In this document: piece after piece, positions 16,202 through 25,265 of the stretch
How positions within the stretch are numbered: the stretch's first letter is position 1
Layout: every line of letters begins with the position of its first letter
Assembly (NCBI RefSeq): GCF_004354045.1
Contig: NZ_SMRT01000004.1
Coordinates: 1 to 64,000 of the forward strand
DNA length: 64,000 nt
Direction: 5' to 3'
DNA from: Paenibacillus piri
Lineage (GTDB): Bacteria > Bacillota > Bacilli > Paenibacillales > NBRC-103111
Program-made: the position numbers and the translations under genes
The notes under the pieces: model-generated
What the model was told of the DNA's origin: nothing
What the model saw: the letters and a program-made list of their open reading frames with translations, nothing else
Database searches by the model: none

Positions 16202-17149
16202 TTACAGCAGCGACATGGCCGTCTCTTCAGTGGTAATGAGAACATTGACGAGTTTGCCTTGCAGCGCCCCCGCAATCGCATTCGTTTTCTCGCTTCCATA
16301 GGCAATGCCAATCCGAAGCTCGATGGCCATAAAATCGGCAGGAGAAGCTCCTACCACACGTTGACTTAACCCGGGATTCGAAAATTGACCCTGACTATTA
16401 TAAAAGTGAAAAATAACATCGCCTACGCTTGTTTTGGATAACTCGCTGCTGTCCAGTCCAGGCACGAGATTCGACGAGATGATGGTGGCATCCTCGCCCG
16501 TACTGCCGATTCCTACTACGGCAACGTTAACATTGCTTAGCTCCTTGAATATGTCTTGAATGTTCGGATCGCTCAAAAAATTCGCCTTGCTTTCAACGGT
16601 TGAAGCGACAGCCGGCGCCGGAAAAAACACCGCTTTGGCTCTGAGCGCCTGGGCCCACGTTTGAATAACCGAGGCTGCGGGCACCAAATCTTCTTTGGCT
16701 CCAGACCCCCCGGATAGCTGAACAATCTTCAAGGCCGGCCTGGCATCGCATAAATGCATCTGGACGCCGACATTAAACACGGTTTTTCCCCATCCTAAGC
16801 CAATCGCGCCATTGGAAGGCAGTACGGAATCCAAATATTGGCTAGTAAGGAACTCAAAAGAATTTACCGCATTGTCTTTTCGAAAGACTACGCAATCCTT
16901 CAAGCCGAATTTGGTCAGCAATTGATTTTCTATGGCCGAGCATCTATTATTGTCCAGATCGGAACGTATTTTAAACTGGATAATTCCTCTCTCCCGCGCT
17001 TCATTTAAAAAACGTGCGATAGATGAGCGGCCAAAATCCAGCTGCTCCGAAATCTCCTGTTGACTTAAGCCCAACACATAATACATGCGGGCCACACGTT
17101 CTAAAAAACTATCCTTCAGCTGTGTTTCTTCATTTGACTTTTTCGCCAT
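16202..17149 (-). CDS. SorC-family sugar-binding transcriptional regulator
   Basis: A 315-residue regulator with an N-terminal helix-turn-helix (RVARMYYVLGLSQQEISEQL, then FGRSSIARFLNEARERGII) and a C-terminal sugar-binding SorC/LsrR/DeoR-like effector domain with the family blocks IGLGWGKTVFNV, VQLSGGSGA, VVGIGSTGEDATI and RVVGASPADFMAI. Such proteins sense phosphorylated sugars and usually repress the operon they belong to. It ends the 16202-28709 gene series and is separated from the binding-protein gene by 142 bases with its own candidate operator. The natural ligand would be a phosphorylated intermediate made by one of the two FGGY kinases; that is inference. Confidence 0.92.
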   Translation of the reverse strand: MAKKSNEETQLKDSFLERVARMYYVLGLSQQEISEQLDFGRSSIARFLNEARERGIIQFKIRSDLDNNRCSAIENQLLTKFGLKDCVVFRKDNAVNSFEFLTSQYLDSVLPSNGAIGLGWGKTVFNVGVQMHLCDARPALKIVQLSGGSGAKEDLVPAASVIQTWAQALRAKAVFFPAPAVASTVESKANFLSDPNIQDIFKELSNVNVAVVGIGSTGEDATIISSNLVPGLDSSELSKTSVGDVIFHFYNSQGQFSNPGLSQRVVGASPADFMAIELRIGIAYGSEKTNAIAGALQGKLVNVLITTEETAMSLL

Positions 17150-17170
17150 AATAACCCCGCCACCGAAAAA

Positions 17171-17195
17171 ATGTTATTTATCTGTTATTTAACAT
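17171..17195. promoter_or_regulatory. Candidate SorC operator
   Basis: Two copies of TGTTATTTA (17172-17180 and 17183-17191), 11 bases apart, i.e. one helical turn. The segment as a whole is bounded by ATGTTA and TAACAT, forming an inverted repeat. It lies 22 bases upstream of the SorC regulator start. No clear second copy was seen near 18657 or 28710. Confidence 0.45.
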
Positions 17196-17291
17196 GATCC
17201 AACAGAACTGGAAAAGAGTCGGATCTATAATGAAAATTATATCAATAGGCAAGTTCGTTATCAAATTGTAGAAGCCGTCTTGATTGGACCG

Positions 17292-18656
17292 TTATTGTTT
17301 CACGGTTTTGTTATATTGCTGAATTTTTGACGTTATCGTTTTGGCTGTAGCATCAAGCGCTTCCTTCGGCGTTTTCTTGTTATTCAGCACTTCCTCCACC
17401 GCTCCTTCCACCAGCTGTCTTGCTTCCGGAAACACTCCCATAACTCCTCCTTGCGTTGCGAGCGTCAATTTGGTTTGATGCAGCTGATCGACAGCGGTTT
17501 GAAATTGCGGGTACTTTTTCATATTATCCTTAACGCTCTGCTCATCATAAGCCTTTACAGTGACTGGGAAATAGCCTGTGCTGATGTGCCAATAAGCCTG
17601 CTCCTTGGGGCTGGACAGAAACTTTATAAATTCCCATGCCGACTGCTGCTCGCTATCCGAGCGATTATTCATCATCCATAAGCTGGCGCCGCCTACCACG
17701 ATACCTCCGCCTTCTTTGACATCGGCCGGTTTCGGTAAAAACCCGGTGCCCACTTCAAACTTGCCCGAAGCATCTTCGACGATCCCTTTCAGCGCCGCGG
17801 TCGTATCCAGCATAATGCCTACTTGACCGCTTGCAAATGCTTTTCTGGTATCGCCGGCATTACGTCCAAGGTTGATTAATGCTTTACTGTCCAGCATACT
17901 CTTCCACCAGGTCAATACTTTTAAGCCCGGTTCCGTGTTCAAGAGCGATTCTGTTGCCAGCGACTTTCTTCCGTTGCCGTTATTCACATACTCCGCATTT
18001 TGATTGGCAAAAAGCTGCTCCATAAACCATCCATTAATCTGAATGGTGATCCCGTTGGCTTTACCGGATTTGGCAATAGCTTCAGCGGCTTGCTTTACAT
18101 CCTCGAATGTTTTCATAGGCTTTTCCGGGTCCAGACCAGAAGCCTTCATAATATCTTTATTGAAATACAGCAGCGGATTCGAGGTGTTGAACGGCATGGA
18201 GTAAAGTTTATTATCGATCGTATAATATCCGATTATATTAGGCTCCAATTGGGATACATCGTATTTATCCGCATCAATAAACTTTTGCATCGGCGTAATC
18301 GCTTTTGAATCGATCATGAAACGGCTTCCAATTTCATACATCTGGACAACAGTCGGACCTTCATTGGAGCCCATCGATGTCTTCAGTTTGTTAAGCAGCT
18401 CATCGTAGGTTCCCTGGTAAATAGCCTCCACCTTCACTTTGTTCTGGGAACCATTAAAATCCGCTACCATTTGATCGACAACTTTCGTATTCGCCCCGCC
18501 CATAGCGTGCCAAAAAACAACCTTTTTAGGACCTGTAGAGCTTTCCGCCTTGGCTCCTCCCTGTTCCGGAGCGGAACCTCCATTGCACGCCACTGCAAAA
18601 GCCATTACGCTTGCCAGCATCAAACTTGCGACCCCTTTTTTCCTCATCATTCCCAT
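17292..18656 (-). CDS. ugpB: UgpB-like solute-binding lipoprotein
   Basis: A 454-residue family 1 binding protein with a lipoprotein signal (lipobox AVAC, Cys24). It follows glycerol-3-phosphate binding protein UgpB closely: VVFWHAMGGA, then VVQMYEIGSRFMIDSKAITP, FNTSNPLLYFNKDIMKASGL, VVGGASLWMMNNRS and YWHISTGYFPVT. UgpB binds sn-glycerol 3-phosphate and glycerophosphodiesters; many UgpB-like proteins bind other sugars, so the substrate is not settled. GGAG precedes the ATG at a tight spacing; an ATG at 18650 is an alternative. It lies 364 bases after the permeases, with a tandem hairpin repeat between. Placed in one unit with a GDPD and a GpdQ-like enzyme, it fits import of a phosphodiester. 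Confidence 0.88.
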   Translation of the reverse strand: MGMMRKKGVASLMLASVMAFAVACNGGSAPEQGGAKAESSTGPKKVVFWHAMGGANTKVVDQMVADFNGSQNKVKVEAIYQGTYDELLNKLKTSMGSNEGPTVVQMYEIGSRFMIDSKAITPMQKFIDADKYDVSQLEPNIIGYYTIDNKLYSMPFNTSNPLLYFNKDIMKASGLDPEKPMKTFEDVKQAAEAIAKSGKANGITIQINGWFMEQLFANQNAEYVNNGNGRKSLATESLLNTEPGLKVLTWWKSMLDSKALINLGRNAGDTRKAFASGQVGIMLDTTAALKGIVEDASGKFEVGTGFLPKPADVKEGGGIVVGGASLWMMNNRSDSEQQSAWEFIKFLSSPKEQAYWHISTGYFPVTVKAYDEQSVKDNMKKYPQFQTAVDQLHQTKLTLATQGGVMGVFPEARQLVEGAVEEVLNNKKTPKEALDATAKTITSKIQQYNKTVKQ

Positions 18657-18685
18657 TCATCTCCTTCATACAATTTGTTTTTATG

Positions 18686-19015
18686 ATAATGATAGAATCT
18701 ATAAGTTTTCAGCGGAGCTGAAGGATTCTATCATTTCAAGTAAAGTTACCGCTATAACACGAATGTATCTTCGTCGAAAGGTCTTCGATCGCATGCTTTA
18801 CTTATAATGATAGAATCTATAAGTTTTCAGCGGAGCTGAAGGATTCTATCATTCAAGTAAAGTTACCGCTATGACACGAATGTATCTTCGTCGAAAGGTC
18901 TTCGATCGCATGCTTTACTTATAATGATAGAATCTATAAGTTTTCAGCGGAGCTGAAGGATTCTATCATTTCAAGTAAAGTTACCGCTATAACACGAATG
19001 TATCTTCGTCGAAAA
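18686..19015. repeat. Tandem 118-bp hairpin repeat, 2.8 copies (locus B)
   Basis: Units begin at about 18693, 18811 and 18928 (periods 118 and 117; the second lacks one T and has one A/G change). Each has outer arms AATGATAGAATC / GATTCTATCATT and inner arms TTCAGC-GGA-GCTGAA. The tail of each unit (ACACGAATGTATCTTCGTCG...) matches locus A. The third unit is cut off just before the stop of the UgpE-like gene at 19021. The array fills the whole gap between that gene and the binding-protein gene, so it is transcribed with them. Confidence 0.9.
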
Positions 19016-19020
19016 GGCTT

Positions 19021-19845
19021 TTATCCTTTCACAGCACCCGCTGTAATACCTCTTACCAGCTGCTTTATACCGAGTGCAAGCAGTAGAAAAGAAGGCAGCA
19101 ATACTAAGGTGGTGCCTGCAAGAATCATATTCCAAGCCATGACTTCCGCATGCTGAAGCATCGCTACCCCGATTTGAACGGTTCTCATCGAAGGGCTGTT
19201 CGTAATTAAAAGCGGCCATAAATAATGATTCCAGTGGGTGAGGAAAATATACACGCCTAATGTAGACAGCGCCGGCCTTGAAAGAGGAAGGACAATCGCT
19301 GTGAATCTCCGCAAATGACCGCAGCCGTCCATTTTGGCCGCATCAAACAATTCCTGCGGCAGCTGCATTAAAAACTGACGGAGCAGGAAAATGCCGAACG
19401 CACCTGCCATAAAGGGAACAATCAAACCTTGATAGCTATCCATCCAGCCCAACGACTTGATTGTCAAGTAATTGGGAATAATCGTCACTTCCCACGGGAT
19501 CATCATGGTCGCCAAAAAAAGCAGGAAAATGATGTTTTTTCCGATAAAATTCAAAAATGAAAACGCATACGCGGCCAAGCTGGAAGTAATAATCTGACTG
19601 AGCATAATTATCGAGGAAACAATAACGCTGTTCGCAATAAAGCGGATAATCGGTATCGTTTCAATCGCTTTTGCATAATTGCCCAAATAAAACTGTGACG
19701 GGATTAACGGCGGCGGAAAGCTCGCTACCTCGTTCTCGGTCATAAAGGATGAAAACACAGTGAAAATTAGCGGATACAGGACAAGGACGGCAAAAAACAC
19801 AAGCAACAAATAAAGCAGAGCATCCGACATTTTTTTCAGGCTCAT
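19021..19845 (-). CDS. ugpE: UgpE-like ABC permease
   Basis: A 274-residue permease with six membrane helices. The EAA loop is DAAKMDGCGHLRRFTAIVLP at about residues 170-190. N-terminal FTVFSSFMTENEVASFPPPL and middle MIPWEVTIIPNYLTIKSLGW are characteristic of UgpE/MalG subunits. Its ATG overlaps the stop of the UgpA-like gene (ATGA), so synthesis of the two halves is coupled. Its 3' end meets the tandem hairpin repeat. As in the first importer, the ATPase is not encoded nearby. Confidence 0.92.
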   Translation of the reverse strand: MSLKKMSDALLYLLLVFFAVLVLYPLIFTVFSSFMTENEVASFPPPLIPSQFYLGNYAKAIETIPIIRFIANSVIVSSIIMLSQIITSSLAAYAFSFLNFIGKNIIFLLFLATMMIPWEVTIIPNYLTIKSLGWMDSYQGLIVPFMAGAFGIFLLRQFLMQLPQELFDAAKMDGCGHLRRFTAIVLPLSRPALSTLGVYIFLTHWNHYLWPLLITNSPSMRTVQIGVAMLQHAEVMAWNMILAGTTLVLLPSFLLLALGIKQLVRGITAGAVKG

Positions 19846-20747
19846 TGATAATGCACCTTCTTCTCCAAAACGGTAAACTGCAGCAAGGTTAAAGCCAGTA
19901 TGATCGCAAACAATACCAACGCCTGGGCGCTCCCCGTACCAAATCGGAAATTAACGAACGCGTCCTGGTATATGGAATAGACGATCACGTTGGTTGAATT
20001 CATCGGGCCGCCTCTCGTCAAAATATTGATTTGGCCAAAAGCTTGAAAAGCCCCGATCACCGATACAATCAGCGAGAAAAAGAGGGTGGGCGATAACAAT
20101 GGCAAAACAATTTGAATAAACGTCCGCACCGGTCCCGATCCGTCTATTTTCGCGCTGTCGTATACTTCTTCCGGGATTCCCTGCATGCCGCTGGACAACA
20201 CGATGTATAGAAACCCCATATTCATCCATATAGTCATTAATGAAACCGAAATAAGCGCCCATGAAGGATCTGTCAGCCAATGGATGGCCGGAATGCGGGC
20301 CAGGCTCAAGAAGTAATTTAACATGCCGACCGTCGGGTGAAACAACAGCCCCCAAATGATGGAGCCGGTACCTACGGAAATGGCAAGCGGAAGCGAGTAA
20401 ATAAATTGAAATGCCTTTGTATAGCGAAGCTTGTTATGCGTAAGCGCTGCTAACAGCAAGGACCAGAGTATAGTCGTCGGGACGGTAAGCAGTATAAATA
20501 GTAAGGTGGTCCATAAGCTCGAATAAAATTGGCTCGTTTGAAACAAATCGAAGAAATTTTCCAAGCCTACAAACTCGATGACATTTCCGCGCGGATCTGT
20601 CAGCGTCATGCTAAGGTAAATGGAACGAATCATCGGATAAAATAAAAAGCTTATGAATAAAATCAACGCAGGAGCAAGCATTCCATACGCAAGCACATTT
20701 TCGGCCAGCCTGTTCCTTCGATTAATGGCAGCTCGGTTTGAAGACAA
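19842..20747 (-). CDS. ugpA: UgpA-like ABC permease
   Basis: A 301-residue permease with six membrane helices, EAA loop DSAKIDGSGPVRTFIQIVLP (about residues 190-210) and the UgpA-type end ILTRGGPMNSTNVIVYSIYQ, finishing in EKKVHYQ. The start appears to be TTG at 20747 with AAAGGA nine bases upstream; an in-frame stop closes the frame just before it, and no in-frame ATG occurs before the first membrane helix. It begins 27 bases after the metallophosphoesterase gene. Together with UgpE- and UgpB-like partners it makes the membrane part of a CUT1-type importer. Confidence 0.9.
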   Translation of the reverse strand: MSSNRAAINRRNRLAENVLAYGMLAPALILFISFLFYPMIRSIYLSMTLTDPRGNVIEFVGLENFFDLFQTSQFYSSLWTTLLFILLTVPTTILWSLLLAALTHNKLRYTKAFQFIYSLPLAISVGTGSIIWGLLFHPTVGMLNYFLSLARIPAIHWLTDPSWALISVSLMTIWMNMGFLYIVLSSGMQGIPEEVYDSAKIDGSGPVRTFIQIVLPLLSPTLFFSLIVSVIGAFQAFGQINILTRGGPMNSTNVIVYSIYQDAFVNFRFGTGSAQALVLFAIILALTLLQFTVLEKKVHYQ

Positions 20748-20774
20748 TCGGCATCGTCCTTTCCTCGGTCTTTG

Positions 20775-21611
20775 TTATCGGCCATTCAAATTTATTTCCA
20801 GGTTCAAGTCGCCTTGCTCGCCTTCAGCTGATGCTGTCGGCTTGAAATGACTCATCTTCCCTGTAATGAACTCTGCCTGCTGAAGCCAAGTCTCGTTCTT
20901 TACATGCAACATCGAGACTTTAAGCTTTTCATCCTTCAATTCAACCATCCGAAATGCCAAAATATCGAGGAACGCAGCGGTTTGAATGAAATGCCACCGG
21001 TCCTTCTTGACAATCGAATTCACATGATTGTGTCCGCAAAAATAATAGCCTTCTCCTTGCTTCTTGCTTAATACGGACCACAAGTCGCACTCCGGATCGA
21101 TCCTATGCATCGGTTTATCCGACAATCGCGTCGTCCAGGGCAGAGGATGATGACCGAACACAAGCATCGGTTGATTGCCCGAGGCGTCAATCAGCTTCTC
21201 CAACCACTCCAATTGCTCCGTATCCACGGTTCCCCCAAAGTCCTCTACATTCATCTCTTTGGTTGTATCAAGAAATACAAGCAGCGCTTGTTCCGTCTGA
21301 ATCGAGTGGGTGCGCTGCCCGGAAGTGATGGCCGTAATATCCGTTTTGGCCAGCGAGATGGTATCATGATTCCCCAGTATATGGATAAAATTTCTATGCG
21401 TTGTCGAAGCCTTTATGGCATGATAGACAGCCCGCAGCTCCTCAGGACGCCCTTCATTCGTTAAATCGCCCATTGATATATGGTAGTCGCCTTCCGCCTG
21501 CATAAACGTATCTATGATTTCTTGGAAAAAGGTATCCCGAGCCTGCTTCAGCTCTTCGTCTCCGTCGGGTAATCCCGGATAATGAAGATCGCCCATGATC
21601 ACTAATTTCAT
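20775..21611 (-). CDS. CpdA/GpdQ-like metallophosphoesterase
   Basis: A 278-residue calcineurin-like enzyme with the full set of dinuclear-metal motifs: GDLHY (Asp8, His10), SMGDLTNEGRPEEL, ILGNHD, VFGHHPLPW and YFCGHNHVNS. The GDLTNEGRPEE block and overall length fit the class III cyclic-nucleotide/glycerophosphodiesterase group (CpdA, GpdQ). No signal peptide, so it should act in the cytosol. The substrate may be a glycerophosphodiester given the UgpB-like importer and GDPD in the same operon; cyclic nucleotides are the other possibility. It lies 20 bases after the histidine phosphatase gene and 27 before the UgpA-like permease. Confidence 0.85.
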   Translation of the reverse strand: MKLVIMGDLHYPGLPDGDEELKQARDTFFQEIIDTFMQAEGDYHISMGDLTNEGRPEELRAVYHAIKASTTHRNFIHILGNHDTISLAKTDITAITSGQRTHSIQTEQALLVFLDTTKEMNVEDFGGTVDTEQLEWLEKLIDASGNQPMLVFGHHPLPWTTRLSDKPMHRIDPECDLWSVLSKKQGEGYYFCGHNHVNSIVKKDRWHFIQTAAFLDILAFRMVELKDEKLKVSMLHVKNETWLQQAEFITGKMSHFKPTASAEGEQGDLNLEINLNGR

Positions 21612-21631
21612 ATTGAGCTCATCCCGTTTCT

Positions 21632-22255
21632 TTATAAAGTGGTGTGCAAAGAATGAAAGGTCATATTGAAATGATGCAGTTCTACCTGGCTTTCGGTCAT
21701 TTCCAGCACGGTCACTCCGGCATTGCTTTTCTTCAAGCGTCTATAATGCTGGAAGGGCATCTCTAAAATACCGGCAATAAATAAGCGAATGGCTGTGTTA
21801 TGACCCACTGCCAAAACCAGCTTGTCCGGATGAAGCTGTGCCTGCTCGCGAAAGAACCGATACATGCGGTCGAACACCTCGGCCGCTGTTTCGCCTGTCC
21901 CCCCGGCTCTCACGTGGGTCGGGTCCGATAGCCACGGATTCCACAAAGATGGGAATCGCGATCCGATCTCCTTGCCCTGCACCCCTTCCCAGCAGCCGAA
22001 ATCGATTTCTGTCAGCCGTTCGTCCTGCTCAATCGACTGTGAGCGGTTCATTGCAATAGGCGCGCAGGTTTGCAGCGCTCTCTGCAGCGGCGAGGAAAAC
22101 AGAAGATCAAAGGTTGTATGCTGCAAATAGTCAGATACAAGCTCCGCTTGCCTCTTCCCGGTATCGGATAACGAAATATCGGACCGGCCGCAATATCGAT
22201 TCCCTTCCCGGTTCCATTCCGTCTCGCCGTGCCGGACCAAATAGAATAAAGTCAT
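21632..22255 (-). CDS. Histidine phosphatase (phosphoglycerate mutase-like)
   Basis: A 207-residue member of the histidine phosphatase superfamily. The phosphohistidine motif is FYLVRHGETEWNREGNRYCG (LVRHGE, His9), with a later catalytic VGHNTAIR and Glu in the EIDFGCWEG block. This is the CobC/GpmB-like branch, where most members are phosphatases on small phosphorylated metabolites rather than mutases. Its ATG overlaps the stop of the second FGGY kinase (ATGA). It could dephosphorylate the product of that kinase or of the phosphodiesterases. Confidence 0.88.
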   Translation of the reverse strand: MTLFYLVRHGETEWNREGNRYCGRSDISLSDTGKRQAELVSDYLQHTTFDLLFSSPLQRALQTCAPIAMNRSQSIEQDERLTEIDFGCWEGVQGKEIGSRFPSLWNPWLSDPTHVRAGGTGETAAEVFDRMYRFFREQAQLHPDKLVLAVGHNTAIRLFIAGILEMPFQHYRRLKKSNAGVTVLEMTESQVELHHFNMTFHSLHTTL

Positions 22256-23727
22256 ATGCGTTCTCCCCCTCCTTCCGCATGCAAGTAACCTTTATCTCTA
22301 AGCTGCTGTTTAAACTGAAGATAATTGTCATCATATTGCCGGCAAATCGCCTCGCTCATCGGCTCGATCTGTTCCTCCAGCCGCAGCATTGCCTTACACG
22401 CTTCCTCCAGATTGCCGTACAGCGTTTGAGAAGCGGCCAGAACGGCGGCTCCGACAGCACCTTCCGTATATCGCATTTTATTTATCGGCCTCCTCAACAC
22501 ACTGCTGCGTATGCTTAACCATACCCCGCTGTTGCTCCCTCCTCCAGCCGTATAAAGATGGTTTACGCGCTCACCCGATAACGACTCAATCATTTCATAG
22601 GACAGCCGTTCCAAATAAGCGACCCCCTCCATACGCGCTGCAAACAGCTGCTCCGGAGTCAGCCCTTGCGGATCGAAGCCACGGGCAAGATCGGAGTGAA
22701 ACGGAAATCGCTCCCCCTGCTGCAAGAGCGGATACGAAATCCATGGAGTTGGAATGACGGCTTCGGCAGCTGCGTTCAGCGCATTTAAATCTGCCTGGGC
22801 ATAATCTGCAGCGATCCAGTCTCCTCCGGTGTTGCTGGCTCCCCCCGGCATCCAATAACCTTGAGGATGCTTATGGTTATATAATCTCCCCAGCGGATCT
22901 TCGATTGCATGTCTTGTCACTCCTTTGACGACCAGCGTCGTACCGATGGTTGTGCTCCAATCGCCGGGGCTAATTGCCCCTGAAGCGATTTGCGATGTGC
23001 AGCCGTCTGTCATGCCGGCAACAATCTTGAGCGTTCGCGGCAAACCGGTCAATGCTGCCGCAGCGGTTGAGATTGTCCCCAGAACAGTACCCGGGACTAC
23101 CACTTTCGGAAACCACTCGCCCGGCAAATTCAGCTTCTCTGTAATATAACCGGGCCACTGACCATGAATGAGATCATAGCCGGATTTCAAGCTGTTGGAA
23201 TAATCCGTTATCCCCCATACATCGCTTAGCTTCCCGATAATATAGTCGGCCGCATGGGCCCAAATATGGATTTTTTCGGCGAGCTGCGCATGCTGTTCAA
23301 TAAACCAAACAATTTTGGGAAGTCCCGAAGACGAATTAAACGCTGTATATCCTGCGGAGTCTTCGCTCAAGGCCGCTGCCCTGCATCTTGCAGCCTCTGC
23401 CTTGGATCGTGAATCGCTGTACATAATCGCCGGGCTAAGCGGCTCCAAGTTTTTATCGAGCGCAATCATCGTGCCCGATGTGGAAGTTACCGACAAAGCT
23501 TCGACCCGGGCATGGGGATAGCGCAGCGTGATATCTCCCGCCAGTTGGTTCAGGCAGGATACCAATGCCGACCACCATTCAGCCGGCTGCTGTTCCTCCC
23601 TCGCTCCGCTCAGCGGAAACTTCGACGACCTGGACGAGACCAGCTCACCCGAATCGTTTAAAGCGATCGTACGGACCCCTTGCGTCCCTACGTCTACCCC
23701 AATTACAACGGACTGTTTATTTTGCAT
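22252..23727 (-). CDS. FGGY-family carbohydrate kinase (ribulokinase-like)
   Basis: A 491-residue sugar kinase of the FGGY family (ribulokinase, xylulokinase, glycerol kinase). The N-terminal phosphate loop is VVIGVDVGTQGVRTIALNDS, and the second domain carries IVAGMTDGCTSQIASGAISP, TTIGTTLVVKG, the block GGASNTGGDWIA and LYTAGGGSNSGVWLSIRSSV. The GGASNTGG block is reminiscent of D-ribulokinase-like members. I put the start at MQNKQSVVIG (23727) because GGGGGA precedes it. A start at 23772 overlapping the preceding stop as ATGA is equally open and would add 15 residues. It neighbours a second, distinct FGGY kinase. Substrate unknown. Confidence 0.87.
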   Translation of the reverse strand: MQNKQSVVIGVDVGTQGVRTIALNDSGELVSSRSSKFPLSGAREEQQPAEWWSALVSCLNQLAGDITLRYPHARVEALSVTSTSGTMIALDKNLEPLSPAIMYSDSRSKAEAARCRAAALSEDSAGYTAFNSSSGLPKIVWFIEQHAQLAEKIHIWAHAADYIIGKLSDVWGITDYSNSLKSGYDLIHGQWPGYITEKLNLPGEWFPKVVVPGTVLGTISTAAAALTGLPRTLKIVAGMTDGCTSQIASGAISPGDWSTTIGTTLVVKGVTRHAIEDPLGRLYNHKHPQGYWMPGGASNTGGDWIAADYAQADLNALNAAAEAVIPTPWISYPLLQQGERFPFHSDLARGFDPQGLTPEQLFAARMEGVAYLERLSYEMIESLSGERVNHLYTAGGGSNSGVWLSIRSSVLRRPINKMRYTEGAVGAAVLAASQTLYGNLEEACKAMLRLEEQIEPMSEAICRQYDDNYLQFKQQLRDKGYLHAEGGGERI

Positions 23728-23768
23728 ATGTCTTCCCCCTACCGCCGTCTTGTCCTGTTTCGAATCCT

Positions 23769-25232
23769 TCATGTCCCCGGTACAACGATTCGGCTTCTCC
23801 AATGAAGCCATTGGTCGTACCTGTGATACATATCGTCACGATTCATTTCATTCGAGGCTGTTGCGGCATAGCCGCTATTAACGGCTGTATCCGAGCCGAG
23901 ACCCAGCGACTCCGTACACAATAAGGCAGCGCCCAGCACCGAGGATTGCTCGTAGCCCGGCTTGATCCGAATTTCTTTGCCCAACAAGGAAGCGAGCATT
24001 TTACGGTAATATATACTCTGAAAGCCGCCGCCGCAACCCCATATATAAGCAGGCTGGGCTCCTCCGGCGTCATCGATGACCTTCATTGCCGATTTGATCA
24101 TACAAGCATTATCCCAAATGCAGGCCAACATAAAATGCGCTCGGCTCAGTTGCTGTGCAAGAGGAACCTTGAAAATCATTCCTCCCAGATCGGAATTGCC
24201 CCAATCGGTATCCGTTCTTATAGTCCCCATGCAGGCAATGACTTCCTGATGCTCGACCGAGTGCAGCTCCCGTTCCATAACGTCGTACGGCTCGGACGGG
24301 TAAAAAACCCGCTTTAAATGCTGGTAGTTAAGCCCGGTCACTCCGCAATTCGCCTCAAGAATCCATCGATTGGGAGTTACATGGGAATTCGTCCATGATC
24401 TATGGAGAGCGTCAGCCCGGTAAGTATCGCATATTTGAACTACCGGCGTCGTTGTTCCCGATACGATGATTACATCGTCAACCCGAGAGGACGTATGATA
24501 TATGGCTGCTTGCGTATCGGCAGCGCCTACGGTGACACTAGCATCTCTCGAAATCCCTAATGCCTCGGCAACCCCCTTCCTGATTGGTCCCAGAACAGTG
24601 CCCGCTTCTTGCAGCGGAGGCAGTATATGGGACGGAAGACCAAGCAAGTCGGCCAGCTCCGTACTCCATTCATTTCTCCGCACATCATACAGCAGCGTTT
24701 CTGTTGCCTGAGAAGGCTCGTAAACAAGGCGCCCGCTCAACATATACCCGACCCAATCACTCATACTGCAGAAAGATTGAATTCGCTGCCATAAATCCGG
24801 TTGATGCTGAAATATATAAGCCAGCTTGCTGCCGGAGAACAGAGATGAGGGTGTACGCGCTGTACGCTCCTGAATAGCATGCATCACTTCCGCCGAATAG
24901 TTGTTTACTATAGATTCGGAGCGGTGATCGATATTGGGCATGCCGTAAAATGGATTTCCGGCTTGATCCATGAGCACAATACCTTGTCTCTGGCTGGTCG
25001 AAGTGACAGCAGCAATAGGCACTCCTCCTGCCTGGGCGACCGCTTTTCTCGCCAATCCCACAAGTCTCTCCCAGACAACGGCCGGTTTAAAGTATAATGA
25101 CCTCGGTATAAACTGCTCTGTCTCATAAATGATATCTTCTCGTTGTACCGCATACACTTGGCCATCCGTATCCGTTACGGCAACCCGCAGATTGCCGGTT
25201 CCCAGATCAAACACAAGAATATATTTCTTCAT
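23769..25232 (-). CDS. FGGY-family carbohydrate kinase (second, divergent)
   Basis: A 487-residue kinase in the same superfamily but clearly different from its neighbour. It has KYILVFDLGTGNLRVAVTDT at the start, then TVGAADTQAAIYHTSS, IIVSGTTTPVVQ, WILEANCGVTGLNYQHLKRV and the C-terminal IWGCGGGFQSIYYRKMLASL followed by SSVLGAALL. Start chosen at 25232 (MKKYILVFD) with GAGGTGA upstream; an ATG at 25250 would add six residues. Two consecutive FGGY kinases suggest that two sugars or polyols released from one imported molecule are phosphorylated, or that one is a diverged duplicate. Confidence 0.87.
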   Translation of the reverse strand: MKKYILVFDLGTGNLRVAVTDTDGQVYAVQREDIIYETEQFIPRSLYFKPAVVWERLVGLARKAVAQAGGVPIAAVTSTSQRQGIVLMDQAGNPFYGMPNIDHRSESIVNNYSAEVMHAIQERTARTPSSLFSGSKLAYIFQHQPDLWQRIQSFCSMSDWVGYMLSGRLVYEPSQATETLLYDVRRNEWSTELADLLGLPSHILPPLQEAGTVLGPIRKGVAEALGISRDASVTVGAADTQAAIYHTSSRVDDVIIVSGTTTPVVQICDTYRADALHRSWTNSHVTPNRWILEANCGVTGLNYQHLKRVFYPSEPYDVMERELHSVEHQEVIACMGTIRTDTDWGNSDLGGMIFKVPLAQQLSRAHFMLACIWDNACMIKSAMKVIDDAGGAQPAYIWGCGGGFQSIYYRKMLASLLGKEIRIKPGYEQSSVLGAALLCTESLGLGSDTAVNSGYAATASNEMNRDDMYHRYDQWLHWRSRIVVPGT

Positions 25233-25265
25233 TCGTTGGTCACCTCTCATTTGCTTCCTTAGGCA

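Noticed and set aside
18686..19015. CRISPR array
   Set aside because: Units are head-to-tail copies without unique spacers, each with a long internal palindrome, and no cas genes are near.
16202..25232. AI-2 (lsr) uptake and processing operon, because of the SorC/LsrR-like regulator and FGGY kinases
   Set aside because: The importer is UgpB-type rather than LsrB/RbsB-type, and no LsrF or LsrG homologues are present.
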